Shown here: one piece after another, positions 1 to 7,948 of the stretch
Numbering within the stretch: position 1 is the stretch's first letter
Layout: every line of letters begins with the position of its first letter
NCBI RefSeq assembly: GCF_029870595.1
Contig: NZ_JAPDIR010000002.1
Coordinates: 372,001 to 436,000, forward strand
Direction: 5' to 3'
DNA length: 64,000 nucleotides
DNA from: Sphingomonas sp. CBMAI 2297
GTDB taxonomy: Bacteria > Pseudomonadota > Alphaproteobacteria > Sphingomonadales > Sphingomonadaceae
Notes under the pieces: model-generated
Told to the model about the DNA's origin: nothing
The model's input: the letters and a program-made list of their open reading frames with translations, nothing else
Databases searched by the model: none
Translations under genes and position numbers: made by a program

Positions 1-1
1 G

Positions 2-1123
2 CTCGCCCTGGGCGGGTGCGGGGCGATCATTCTGCCGGGGTTGCTGGGAATCGGGCCGGTCGCGACCATCATCGCGACTTTCGGGTCGCCGCCGCGGCCC
101 TTCGATGCGGCGCGCGTGCCACCCGGGCCCGATTATGCCCGGGCCGATGCCTGGCTGGCGTTTCCGGGGCGCAACGGGCTGGAGCGCTCGACGCCGCCGG
201 GCATGGCTGCCGTCGAAGAGGCCGGGGCGCCGGCCGATGTCTTCTTCATCCACCCGACGACCTATCAGCAGAGCGATGTCTGGAACGTCGCCTATGGCGT
301 CTCGTCCGAATTCGATCCCGCCGTCCTTCTCGGCCAGGCCAGCGCGTTCAACGGTTGCTGCCGCATCTTCGCGCCACAATATCGCCAGGCCTCGCTGCGT
401 GCGCTGGAGAAGAGCCGCCCGGCGGTGGCGCTCGCCTATGCCGATGTCGCGCGGGCCTTTCGCCATTTCATCGCGCATGAGAATCGCGGGCGGCCATTCC
501 TGATCGCCGCGCACAGCCAGGGCGCGATGCACGCGGTCCGCCTGCTTCAGGCGGAGATACTCGGCACGCCGCACCAGGCCAGGCTGGTCGCCGCCTATGT
601 GATCGGGGCCTATGCGCCATCGGATTTCGGAACGATCGGCCTGCCGGTCTGCGACGATGCCCGCCAAACCGGTTGCATCCTCTCCTGGAACACCAGCCAG
701 ACCGGGCGGACCGGCGCGTTTCGCCTGGTGCGCGACAAGAGCTATTGGTGGCGCGGCCGCGAGAAGGACAAGGGCCAGCCGCCGGCGATCTGCGTCAATC
801 CATTGACCTGGCGTCGCGAGGGGGCCGCGCCCGCCGCCGCGAATCCCGGCAGCCTGCCCTTCCCCCAGGGGCGGGCCGACGCGCCGGGCAGGACCCTGGC
901 GACGCTGACGCCGCATCTCACCGGGGCCGTGTGCGAGGCGGGATTGCTCAATGTCGACATCCCATGGTCCGCCCCGCGCGGTTTCCAGGATGTCCTGAGC
1001 GTTCTCTTCGGCAGCTATCACCTCGGTGACTATGGCATCTTCTATGCGGCGATCCGGCGCAATGCCATGGAACGCGTCGACGCCTGGAGAGCGGCGCACC
1101 GGGATCGGGCCGCCACAGGCTAG
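2..1123 (+). CDS. DUF3089 domain lipoprotein, 5' end outside the window
   Basis: About 373 residues are visible and the frame is already open at the window edge, so the start codon lies upstream. The first residues read L-A-L-G-G-C, a good lipobox, so the mature protein probably begins at that Cys and is membrane-anchored outside the cytoplasm. The segment ADVFFIHPTTY and a later AAHSQGAMHA nucleophile elbow (Ser in G-x-S-x-G-like context) fit the DUF3089 alpha/beta-hydrolase-like family, whose substrate is unknown. The TAG stop lies inside the terminal CTAG of a repeat element. Family assignment is firm; enzymatic activity is inferred. Confidence 0.8.
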   Translation, partial: LALGGCGAIILPGLLGIGPVATIIATFGSPPRPFDAARVPPGPDYARADAWLAFPGRNGLERSTPPGMAAVEEAGAPADVFFIHPTTYQQSDVWNVAYGVSSEFDPAVLLGQASAFNGCCRIFAPQYRQASLRALEKSRPAVALAYADVARAFRHFIAHENRGRPFLIAAHSQGAMHAVRLLQAEILGTPHQARLVAAYVIGAYAPSDFGTIGLPVCDDARQTGCILSWNTSQTGRTGAFRLVRDKSYWWRGREKDKGQPPAICVNPLTWRREGAAPAAANPGSLPFPQGRADAPGRTLATLTPHLTGAVCEAGLLNVDIPWSAPRGFQDVLSVLFGSYHLGDYGIFYAAIRRNAMERVDAWRAAHRDRAATG

Positions 1124-1265
1124 GTTGGGAACCCAAACAAGTACTTGATTTTCTACCGTCATCCCGGCCTTGCGCCGGGATCCCGCTTCTTCCTGTGCTG
1201 GCGAGACAGCGGGACCCCGGCTCAAGGCCGGGGTGACGAAGGAGGAATATGAGTCCCCAACCTAG
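1120..1265. repeat. MITE-like element with CTAG/TA ends, copy 1
   Basis: A 146-bp element bounded by perfect 10-bp inverted ends, CTAGGTTGGG on the left and CCCAACCTAG on the right (13 bp with one mismatch). Inside is a second, larger inverted repeat built of GTCATCCCGGCCTTG-like and CCGGGGTGAC-like arms around an AGCGGGA/TCCCGCT pair. It has no coding capacity. Ends of the form C-TA-GG...CC-TA-G match TA target duplication within CTAG, as known for IS630-type elements; that family link is inference. Confidence 0.75.
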
Positions 1266-1415
1266 GGGGCGAGCGCCTCTGCCGGGCGGCTAGCCGGGCT
1301 TGGGAGGGGGATAGGCTTGCTGTTGTCCACAGCCATTGCGGACGGCGCCACACTACCCATGTTGCCTCGACCCGCGCCGAGCCCCTAGATGCGGGGCTCA
1401 GCCATTTCGGAAACC

Positions 1416-2393
1416 ATGATGACCGCCACCCATTCGACTCGCATGCTGATCCTCGGTTCCGGCCCGGCCGGCCTGACCGCCGCCATCTATGGCGCGCGCG
1501 CCGGCCTGTCGCCGATCGTGGTGCAGGGCATCCAGCCGGGCGGCCAGCTGATGACCACCACCGATGTCGAGAATTATCCCGGCTTCCGCGACGTGATCCA
1601 GGGCCCGTGGCTGATGCAGGAGATGCAGGCCCAGGCCGAGCATGTCGGCGCGCAGATGATGTGGGACACGATCGTCGAGGTCGACGTCTCGCAGCGCCCG
1701 TTCCGCATGGTGGGCGACAGCGGCACCGTCTATCTGGGCGATGTGCTGGTGATCGCCACCGGCGCCCAGGCCAAGTGGCTGGGCCTCGATTCGGAGCGGC
1801 TGCTCCAGGGCAAGGGCGTGAGCGCCTGCGCCACCTGCGACGGCTTCTTCTTCCGCGGCAAGAAGGTCGCGGTGATCGGCGGCGGCAACACCGCGGTGGA
1901 AGAGGCGCTCTACCTTACCAATCACAGCCATGACGTGACGGTGATCCACCGCCGCGATTCGTTCCGCGCCGAGAAGATCCTGCAGCAGCGCCTGTTCGCC
2001 AACGACCGCATCAGCGTGCTGTGGAACAAGAAGGTCGAGCGCTTCATCGCCGGCGGCCAGCCCGAAGGGCTGGTGGGGATCGAGCTGAAGGACATGGAGA
2101 CCGGGGAGCTCTCGCAGATCGAAGTCGATGGCGGCTTCGTCGCCATCGGGCACCATCCGGCGACCGAGCTGTTCCGCGGCCATATCGACCTTGACGACGA
2201 TGGCTATATCCGGGTCGAGACCGGCACGACCAAGACCAGCGTGCCCGGCGTGTTCGCCTGTGGCGACGTGATGGACAAGCAATATCGCCAGGCGGTCACC
2301 GCCGCCGGCACCGGCTGCATGGCGGCGCTCGACGCGGAGCGCTTCCTGGCCGAGGCGGATTTCGAGACGGTGGTTCAGCACGCGGCGGAGTGA
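1416..2393 (+). CDS. trxB: Thioredoxin-disulfide reductase
   Basis: A 325-residue flavoprotein that passes electrons from NADPH via FAD to thioredoxin in the cytoplasm. The FAD-binding GSGPAG motif lies near residue 15, the redox-active CATC pair is at residues 138 and 141, the NADPH-binding GGGNTAVEEA follows, and a C-terminal GVFACGDV completes the second FAD motif. Length and order are those of classical bacterial low-molecular-weight TrxB. An ATG at 1389 would add nine unconserved residues; ATG at 1416 or 1419 fits family N-termini better. It stands alone, followed by a repeat-rich gap. Confidence 0.93.
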   Translation: MMTATHSTRMLILGSGPAGLTAAIYGARAGLSPIVVQGIQPGGQLMTTTDVENYPGFRDVIQGPWLMQEMQAQAEHVGAQMMWDTIVEVDVSQRPFRMVGDSGTVYLGDVLVIATGAQAKWLGLDSERLLQGKGVSACATCDGFFFRGKKVAVIGGGNTAVEEALYLTNHSHDVTVIHRRDSFRAEKILQQRLFANDRISVLWNKKVERFIAGGQPEGLVGIELKDMETGELSQIEVDGGFVAIGHHPATELFRGHIDLDDDGYIRVETGTTKTSVPGVFACGDVMDKQYRQAVTAAGTGCMAALDAERFLAEADFETVVQHAAE

Positions 2394-2398
2394 AGGGT

Positions 2399-2583
2399 GC
2401 CGTCATCCCGGCGCAAGGCCGGGATCTCGTACCGCAAGCGCCAGGTCGGGGACTCATATTCTTCCATCGTCACCCCGGCCTTGCGCCCGGGGCCCGCTGT
2501 CCTGCTGAAGGCAAAAGAAGCGGGGTCCCGGCGCAAGACCGGGATGACGGTAGTAAATCAGATACTTGCTTGGGTTCTCAACC
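2399..2583. repeat. Composite palindromic repeat with an inverted copy of the MITE-like element
   Basis: The stretch 2394-2815 has no gene and is almost entirely repeats. Positions 2399-2430 form a small GTCATCCCGGC...GCCGGGAT palindrome. Positions 2444-2583 are an inverted, diverged relative of the element at 1120-1265: it starts GGTCGGGGACTCATATTC and ends GGGTTCTCAACC, with the same internal GTCACCCCGG/CCGGGATGAC arms. The same composite order recurs at 35436-35656. Confidence 0.7.
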
Positions 2584-2586
2584 TTG

Positions 2587-2816
2587 GGTTGGGGACTCAA
2601 TATTCTCCGGCGTTATCCCCGCTATCCCTCCCTCGTCATCCCCGCGCAGGCGGGGATCCTGGGTAGCAGGGGGCGATCGAGGGGATCACGCGGATGCTTG
2701 CCGGAAACGGCAAGGCGAGCCTCGCCGTCCTTGCCCTTGGCCCGGGATCCCCGCCTGCGCGGGATGACGGTTCAAGGGATCGCGGAGATGGCGCTGGAGA
2801 ATATGAATCTCCAACC
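2587..2816. repeat. Longer MITE-like relative with 21-22 bp inverted ends
   Basis: The left end reads GGTTGGGGACTCAATATTC and the right end, read on the other strand, GGTTGGAGATTCATATTC, followed at 2817 by TAG. The interior holds GTCATCCCCGCGCAGGCGGGGAT and its mate near 2750-2770. The left end shares sequence with the copies at 1120 and 2444, so these are one family in several sizes. The right-hand CTAG supplies the stop codon of the minus-strand hydrolase that ends at 2816. Confidence 0.65.
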
Positions 2817-3634
2817 TAGTCGCCCGAGATTCCGGCCTTTGCCGGGATGACGAGTTGATCCAGCACCTTCGCCAGCAGCCAGTCCTTGTCGCTCGCGCCG
2901 GCGAAGCTGTGGCTGGCGCTGTCGAGCTGCTCGACTGCTACTTTCCCCCGCGCCGCATCGAAGGCAGGAGCCCTGAAGGCATCGGCAAAGGCGATCGCGG
3001 TATTGTCGCCTTTCGCCAGCAGGATCGCCACCGGCACCTTCGCTTCCGCCAGCGCGGCGGCGAGGCGGGTGGGGAGGCCGCCAGCGGCCCGAGGCGGCTG
3101 GCGCGAGGCCTTGCGCAGGCCCTTGAGCAGCTTGGCGATGTTCACGCCGCCGCGCAGCAGCCGCAGCCACTCCCGCGGATCGCGCAGCCGGGCCGCATAA
3201 TGCGCGCGGATCGCGGCGGGGGGAGGCATCGCGTCCTCGGCCTCGACGGTCCAGGGATTGGCGAGCACGAGTGCGTCGATGCCCGCCTGGGCGTGGAAGA
3301 AGGCCAGCGCGGTGGCGGCGTCGCAATTGCCATAGGCGATGATCCGCTCGACCCCGGTCTCGCGAAAGGCGCGGGCGGCGGCGGCGATATCCTCGGCGCT
3401 CGACTCGAACCCGCGATTCTCGCCGGTCGAATCGCCGATGCCGCGGCGATCGAAGCGCAGGACGGGATAGTCGGCGCGGGCGACCCGCTCCGCCAGCAAC
3501 GCCATGCCGCGATGCGCGCCGATGCGGATCTCGTTGCCGCCCGAGACGATCAGCAGGCCCGTGGTCTCGGCTGCTTCGTCCAGCGTGCCGAGCAAGGTCT
3601 CGCCGGCGCACGGAAATGCGATCAGCTTTCGCAT
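2816..3634 (-). CDS. Exosortase A system-associated hydrolase 1 (alpha/beta hydrolase)
   Basis: 272 residues. The N-terminus (FPCAGETLLGTLDEA) and the segments FDRRGIGDSTGENRGFES and IAYGNCDAATALAFF are hallmarks of the first XrtA-linked hydrolase; the nucleophile elbow G-N-C-D-A would make Cys rather than Ser the nucleophile. The substrate is unknown. It overlaps hydrolase 2 by 13 bp and forms a minus-strand operon with it and the acyl carrier protein. The last residues (LVIPAKAGISGD) are encoded by a dispersed repeat and the TAG stop by the neighbouring MITE-like end, so the C-terminus is not native to the family. Confidence 0.85.
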   Translation of the reverse strand: MRKLIAFPCAGETLLGTLDEAAETTGLLIVSGGNEIRIGAHRGMALLAERVARADYPVLRFDRRGIGDSTGENRGFESSAEDIAAAARAFRETGVERIIAYGNCDAATALAFFHAQAGIDALVLANPWTVEAEDAMPPPAAIRAHYAARLRDPREWLRLLRGGVNIAKLLKGLRKASRQPPRAAGGLPTRLAAALAEAKVPVAILLAKGDNTAIAFADAFRAPAFDAARGKVAVEQLDSASHSFAGASDKDWLLAKVLDQLVIPAKAGISGD

Positions 3635-4317
3635 GCACGGATCCAGACGGCGATGTCTTCGGCGAGCAGGGCGGCGAGCGCGGGATCATTGTCCGGCTCG
3701 GCGCGGCGCCAGAGCGGCGCGCCGTCCACCCGCCGGATGGCATCGGCGGGGTCGGAGGCAAGGCGGACGACGCGCGCGTCCGGCGCGGGCCGGGCGGTGA
3801 CAAGTTCCGCCAGCAGCGCCGGGGCGAGCGGATTGCCGGCGATCTCGATCGGCGTCGAACCTCCCAGAACCGGCGAATCCAGGTCATGGCGCTGCGGGTC
3901 GGCGGCGATCGCGGCCCGCTTCAGCTCGCGCAGGAGCTTGTCTCCGGGCATGGGAGCGAAATGCCAGCGGCCGGCGACGGGCGCGAGCGTGTCGAGCAGC
4001 GCGCCGCTGCGCATGCCCAGCGCGTAGCAGTTGCGCCCCTCGCGATCGAACTTGTCGCAGGCGAAGTTGAAGGCGTCCCGCATCTTGAGGATCGAGGATC
4101 GGTCGGTCGGCACCAGGCTCTCGCCCTGGCCGGGCAGGTCGGGCAGCGCCCCGGCGATGCCGCGCTGCGCGAGCAGGCGCAGGATCGTGACCAGGAAGGC
4201 CCGGGTGCGGTTGGCTTCCTCGAACAGCGGCGGCGCCGCGACCACGACCGGGCCGGCGGCGGGGCCGAAGCGCAGCATCGCCTCGCGCCCGCCGGCCCAG
4301 TCATAGTGATCGATCAC
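3622..4317 (-). CDS. Exosortase A system-associated hydrolase 2
   Basis: 231 residues. Recognised by VVAAPPLFEEANRTRAFLV near the N-terminus, DLPGQGES, and the family's C-terminal region. Context GMRSGA occupies the place of a nucleophile elbow (G-x-R-S-G). It is smaller than typical alpha/beta hydrolases, as expected for this XrtA-linked group. Its start overlaps the end of the acyl carrier protein gene (ATGA-type overlap at 4314-4317) and its end overlaps hydrolase 1, so the three are translationally coupled. Its role is unproven; possible jobs are thioester hydrolysis or transfer from the neighbouring carrier protein. Confidence 0.85.
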   Translation of the reverse strand: MIDHYDWAGGREAMLRFGPAAGPVVVAAPPLFEEANRTRAFLVTILRLLAQRGIAGALPDLPGQGESLVPTDRSSILKMRDAFNFACDKFDREGRNCYALGMRSGALLDTLAPVAGRWHFAPMPGDKLLRELKRAAIAADPQRHDLDSPVLGGSTPIEIAGNPLAPALLAELVTARPAPDARVVRLASDPADAIRRVDGAPLWRRAEPDNDPALAALLAEDIAVWIRACES

Positions 4318-4586
4318 CGGAGCGCCTTGGCCGCCGCGAAGCGCGTGAGGGCGCCGAAGCTCTCGAGCATCTCGCCGTCCACCTCGTCATCCTCGATCAG
4401 GATGCCGAGCCGGTCCTCGAGCTCGGTGAGGACGCCCGCCACGGCGAGCGAATCGAGTTCGGGCAGCGCGCCGAAAAGCGGCGTGTCCGCGCGGAAATCG
4501 GCCACGCGCTCCGCGCTCAGGCCCAGCACGTCGCGGAGCACGCCGCGGACGGTATCTTCGACTTGGAGCGACCCATCGGGTTGCAA
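4314..4586 (-). CDS. Acyl carrier protein, XrtA-linked
   Basis: 90 residues, acidic, all-helical in composition. The D-S-L motif LDSLAV places the 4'-phosphopantetheine attachment Ser at residue 46. It heads the minus-strand operon with hydrolases 2 and 1 and is divergent from an AMP-forming ligase, which is the natural enzyme to load it. It is not the fatty-acid AcpP (different sequence around the DSL motif and no fab neighbours). Function: carrier of an unknown acyl or amino-acyl group for the exosortase A locus (inference from neighbours). Confidence 0.85.
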   Translation of the reverse strand: MQPDGSLQVEDTVRGVLRDVLGLSAERVADFRADTPLFGALPELDSLAVAGVLTELEDRLGILIEDDEVDGEMLESFGALTRFAAAKALR

Positions 4587-4651
4587 TGCACTTCCCCTGC
4601 CGGTTTTTCGCTCCCGTAAGGGTTGGCGCGGGCGCTGCCAAGTATAAGGGT

Positions 4652-6151
4652 GTGCGGGTGATAGCGCTCGACCCCGTTCCCAGGCCCCTCGATACCCTGC
4701 CGTCGCGCGGGAGGCCCGAGGCCGTGGCGCTGGAGGACAAGGCCGGCACGCTCACCTATGCCGAGCTCGAGGCGGCGGTGGGCGGCATGGCGCATGCCCT
4801 GCGCGCGCTGGGGCTGGAGCCCGGCGACCGGGTGGCCAGCTGGCTGCCCAAGACGCGGACCGCGTGCCTGATGCCGCTGGCGGCGGTGCGGGCGGGACTG
4901 GTGCACGTGCCCGTGAACCCGGTGCTCAAGCGCGCCCAGGTGGCGCACATCCTGGCCGATTCGGGCGCGCGGGCGCTGGTTTCCCAACCGGCGCGGCTCG
5001 CCGCCCTCGAAGCCGGCGATGTCGGCGCCGATTGCCGGGTGGTGGAGGAAGGCGCACTCTTCTCGGAGCGGAGGCTTCCGCCCTCCGCGGCCGGCGCCGA
5101 TACGCTCGCGGCGATCCTCTATACCTCGGGATCGACCGGCAGGCCCAAGGGCGTGATGCTGAGCCATGCCAATTTATGGCTGGGGGCCATCAGCGTAGCC
5201 CATTATCTTGAGATCGAACCTGAGGATCGCGTGCTGGGCGTGCTGCCGCTCAGCTTCGATTATGGGCAGAACCAGCTCTTCTCCACCTGGGCGGCGGGCG
5301 CGCGGGTGGTGCCGCTCGATTACCTGACCGCGCGCGACGTCATAAAGGCGGTGGAGCGCTTCGGCATCACCAGCCTGGCCGGGGTGCCGCCGCTTTGGGT
5401 GCAACTGCTCGAGGCGGAGTGGCCGGTTGAGATCGCATCCAAGCTTTGCCGCCTAACCAATTCAGGCGGCGCGCTTACCCCCAGGATGGTGCGCGACCTG
5501 CGCGCACGCTTCCCCAATGCCGATCTTTATCCGATGTATGGGCTGACCGAGGCGTTCCGATCGACCTATCTTCATCCCGGGCTGGTCGACGCGCACCCCG
5601 ATGCGATCGGAACGGCCATTCCGTTCGCGGAGATCCTGGTGGTCGGTCCGGACGGCGCGCGCGCTTCCCGGGGCGAACTGGTCCATGCGGGCCCGCTGGT
5701 CGCCCAGGGCTATTGGCGCGATCCCGAGCGGACGGCGCAGCGCTTCCGCCCCGCGCCCGCCTTTGCCGAGAGCGGCGGCATGGCGGTGTGGTCCGGCGAC
5801 ACGGTACGGCTGGGGGAGGACGGGCTGCTCCGCTTTGTCGGCCGCGACGACGAGATGATCAAATCGGCCGGCAACCGCATCAGTCCCACCGAGATCGAGG
5901 AAGCCGTGCTCTCGGGCGGCGAGACCGGTGAGGCGGCGGCGTTCGGCGTCGCGGACGAAAGGCTGGGCCAGGCGATCGTGGTGATCGCGCGCGGCGACGG
6001 CAGCGGCGAGGCGGCGCTGCGCGAGCGGTTGCGGCGCGAACTGCCGAGCTTCCTGCAGCCGGCGCGCTATGACTGGCGCGCGGAGCTTCCGCGCAACGCC
6101 AATGGCAAGCTCGACCGGACGGCGCTCAGGGCGAGCTTGGGGGACAAATGA
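4652..6151 (+). CDS. Acyl-CoA/ACP ligase (AMP-forming), exosortase A system-associated
   Basis: About 499 residues from a GTG start. ANL superfamily: the P-loop-like LYTSGSTGRPKGV lies near residue 155, MYGLTEAFRST carries the A5 motif, WSGDTVR the Asp that binds ribose, and PRNANGKLDR the C-terminal catalytic Lys. It activates a carboxylic acid with ATP, probably onto the divergent ACP. GTG at 4652 or 4658 is preferred: an ATG at 4586 would overlap the ACP start codon and add an unconserved arginine-rich lead. A TATAAG at 4643 sits just before these GTGs, so a leaderless or very short leader is possible. It is coupled to the decarboxylase by ATGA. Confidence 0.87.
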   Translation: MRVIALDPVPRPLDTLPSRGRPEAVALEDKAGTLTYAELEAAVGGMAHALRALGLEPGDRVASWLPKTRTACLMPLAAVRAGLVHVPVNPVLKRAQVAHILADSGARALVSQPARLAALEAGDVGADCRVVEEGALFSERRLPPSAAGADTLAAILYTSGSTGRPKGVMLSHANLWLGAISVAHYLEIEPEDRVLGVLPLSFDYGQNQLFSTWAAGARVVPLDYLTARDVIKAVERFGITSLAGVPPLWVQLLEAEWPVEIASKLCRLTNSGGALTPRMVRDLRARFPNADLYPMYGLTEAFRSTYLHPGLVDAHPDAIGTAIPFAEILVVGPDGARASRGELVHAGPLVAQGYWRDPERTAQRFRPAPAFAESGGMAVWSGDTVRLGEDGLLRFVGRDDEMIKSAGNRISPTEIEEAVLSGGETGEAAAFGVADERLGQAIVVIARGDGSGEAALRERLRRELPSFLQPARYDWRAELPRNANGKLDRTALRASLGDK

Positions 6152-7335
6152 CCATTACCGCGAAACCGCATGGCCCGATCCCGCCGGAATTCGCCGCGTT
6201 GCGCGAGCTTCCATGGCCGGACGTCCGGACCCCTGCCTATGTCTATGACTTTGCGGTGGTGGAGGCGCGCATCGCCCGGCTGCGCGCGGCGCTGCCCGCC
6301 GGTATCGGCATCCATTATGCCATCAAGGCCAATCCGTTCCCGCCGCTGCTCGCCCGCATCGCGCCGCTGGTGGACGGGATGGACGTTGCCTCGGCGGGCG
6401 AGCTGGCCCGGGCGCGTGACGTCATGGCGGCGGCCGACATCAGCTTCGCCGGCCCCGGCAAGCGCGATTTCGAGCTGGAGGCGGCGCTGGGCGCGGGCGT
6501 GACGCTCAATCTCGAATCGGAGGCCGAGGCCGAGCGCGCGTTCGCGATCGGCGCGCGGCTGGGCGTGACGCCGCGGCTCGCGGTGCGGGTCAATCCCGAT
6601 TTCGAGCTGCGTGGATCGGGGATGAAGATGGGCGGGCGCGCCTCGCCCTTCGGCGTGGATGCGAGCCGGGCGGCGGCGCTGGTGCGGCGCGTGATCGACG
6701 CCGGGGCGGAATGGCGCGGCTTCCACATCTTCGCCGGATCGCAGGCGCTGGACGCCGCTTCGGTGATCGAGACCCAGGCCGCCACGGTGGCGCTCGCCGC
6801 GCGGCTGGCGGACGAGGCGGGTGCGCGGCCGCCGCTGGTGAACCTGGGCGGCGGCTTCGGCATCCCCTATTTCCCGGGCGATGCACCGCTCGACGTGGCG
6901 GCGGTGGGCGCGGCGCTGGGCACGGCGATCCGGGGCCTCGACACCCGATATGCCGTGGAGCTTGGCCGGTGGCTGGTGGGCGAGGCGGGGGTGTATCTCG
7001 CCCGGGTGATCGAGCGGAAGGAGAGCCAGGGCGAGACTTTCCTGGTGGTCGAAGGCGGCTTGAACCATCATCTCGCCGCCACCGGCAATTTCGGCACGGT
7101 AGTGCGCCGCAACTATCCCGTGGCGGTGGCGGATCGTATCCAGGATCCGCCCGAGGAAGTGGTGACGATCGTCGGGCCGCTCTGCACGCCGCTGGACCGG
7201 CTGGCCGACCGCGTGGCGCTGCCCCGCGCCGAGGTGGGGGACAGGATCGCGGTGTTCGCGTCCGGAGCCTATGGCGCGACGGCGAGCCCCAGCGCGTTCC
7301 TGGGGCATCCGCCGGTGGGAGAATCGCTGGCCTGA
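6148..7335 (+). CDS. PLP-dependent decarboxylase, exosortase A system-associated
   Basis: 395 residues, fold III (alanine-racemase/ornithine-DapC decarboxylase type). The PLP Lys is K60 in HYAIKANPFPP. A glycine-rich phosphate loop (NLGGGFGIPYF) and the C-terminal CTPLDRLAD complete the site. It should decarboxylate an amino acid, perhaps one carried or activated by the adjacent ACP/ligase pair; the substrate is not known. ATGA overlap with the ligase shows coupling. A second fold III decarboxylase (31430-32671) is clearly different and belongs to polyamine synthesis. Confidence 0.88.
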   Translation: MTITAKPHGPIPPEFAALRELPWPDVRTPAYVYDFAVVEARIARLRAALPAGIGIHYAIKANPFPPLLARIAPLVDGMDVASAGELARARDVMAAADISFAGPGKRDFELEAALGAGVTLNLESEAEAERAFAIGARLGVTPRLAVRVNPDFELRGSGMKMGGRASPFGVDASRAAALVRRVIDAGAEWRGFHIFAGSQALDAASVIETQAATVALAARLADEAGARPPLVNLGGGFGIPYFPGDAPLDVAAVGAALGTAIRGLDTRYAVELGRWLVGEAGVYLARVIERKESQGETFLVVEGGLNHHLAATGNFGTVVRRNYPVAVADRIQDPPEEVVTIVGPLCTPLDRLADRVALPRAEVGDRIAVFASGAYGATASPSAFLGHPPVGESLA

Positions 7336-7342
7336 GCCGCGA

Positions 7343-7741
7343 TCAGCCCGGCGCGGCTTGGCGGACTCCCAGCACGGTGAGGTGGCGATCGGGCCACAGG
7401 ATCGACTGGCCCGTCCGCAGCCCGATCAGCGCCGCGCCCACGGGCGTGAGGACCGAGATCCGCCCCCGGGAGATATCCGCGTCGGACGGGTAGACGAGCG
7501 TGACGGTGCGCCGCGTGCCGTTGCTGTCGTCGACGAACTCCACCGTGGAACCCATCGTCACCGTATCGGGCGAAATGGCGGCCGCGCTGTGCAGCCTGGC
7601 GCGCTCGGTCTCGCGGAGCAGCAGCGCGCTGACCGCGGGAAAGCGGCGCTCGACGCTGAGCGCCAGGCCGGCGAGGCGCTCGGCTTCGGAATCGATCATG
7701 TCGATCGGCGGCCGGCTGGCCGCCTTGCGGGTCTTGCTCAT
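7343..7741 (-). CDS. rnk: Rnk-like GreA/GreB-family regulator of nucleoside diphosphate kinase
   Basis: 132 residues. An N-terminal helical part is followed by the GreA/GreB C-terminal domain (VTMGSTVEFVD ... VTLVYPSDADISRG ... VGAALIGLRTGQSI), the plan of Rnk, which binds RNA polymerase but lacks the long Gre coiled coil. ATG at 7741 is preferred over an upstream in-frame ATG at 7822 because the domain begins there and GGAG precedes it. It faces the XrtA decarboxylase tail to tail with a 7-bp gap and is the first of four non-EPS genes splitting the locus. Confidence 0.78.
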   Translation of the reverse strand: MSKTRKAASRPPIDMIDSEAERLAGLALSVERRFPAVSALLLRETERARLHSAAAISPDTVTMGSTVEFVDDSNGTRRTVTLVYPSDADISRGRISVLTPVGAALIGLRTGQSILWPDRHLTVLGVRQAAPG

Positions 7742-7948
7742 ATTCTGGAACTCCCAGGCAAAGGCGGCGATGCCGCCGGGGCGCCGAACGGCGCATTGCT
7801 TGGCCCCGGATCTCCGGGACATGCCTGAGGAGAACCCGGGGCTAGTTGCCTGCCAGGGACTGTCCCGCGTGAATGCGGTATCGCAGCGTGGGTGCGCGAA
7901 GCATCATGCGGGGACGATGGGGCCTGGGCCGGGGGTTGTCAAACCGCG

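Noticed and set aside
1398..2381. A 327-codon minus-strand frame opposite trxB
   Set aside because: Shadow of the thioredoxin reductase gene; no recognisable domain or start context.
2390..2767. Short plus-strand frames in the repeat patch after trxB
   Set aside because: They translate palindromic repeats (VIPAQAG-type peptides) and have no gene-like features.
4623..4648. A sigma-70 promoter (TTGGCG and TATAAG) before the ligase gene
   Set aside because: The spacer is only 14 bp, so the pair is not convincing as a promoter.
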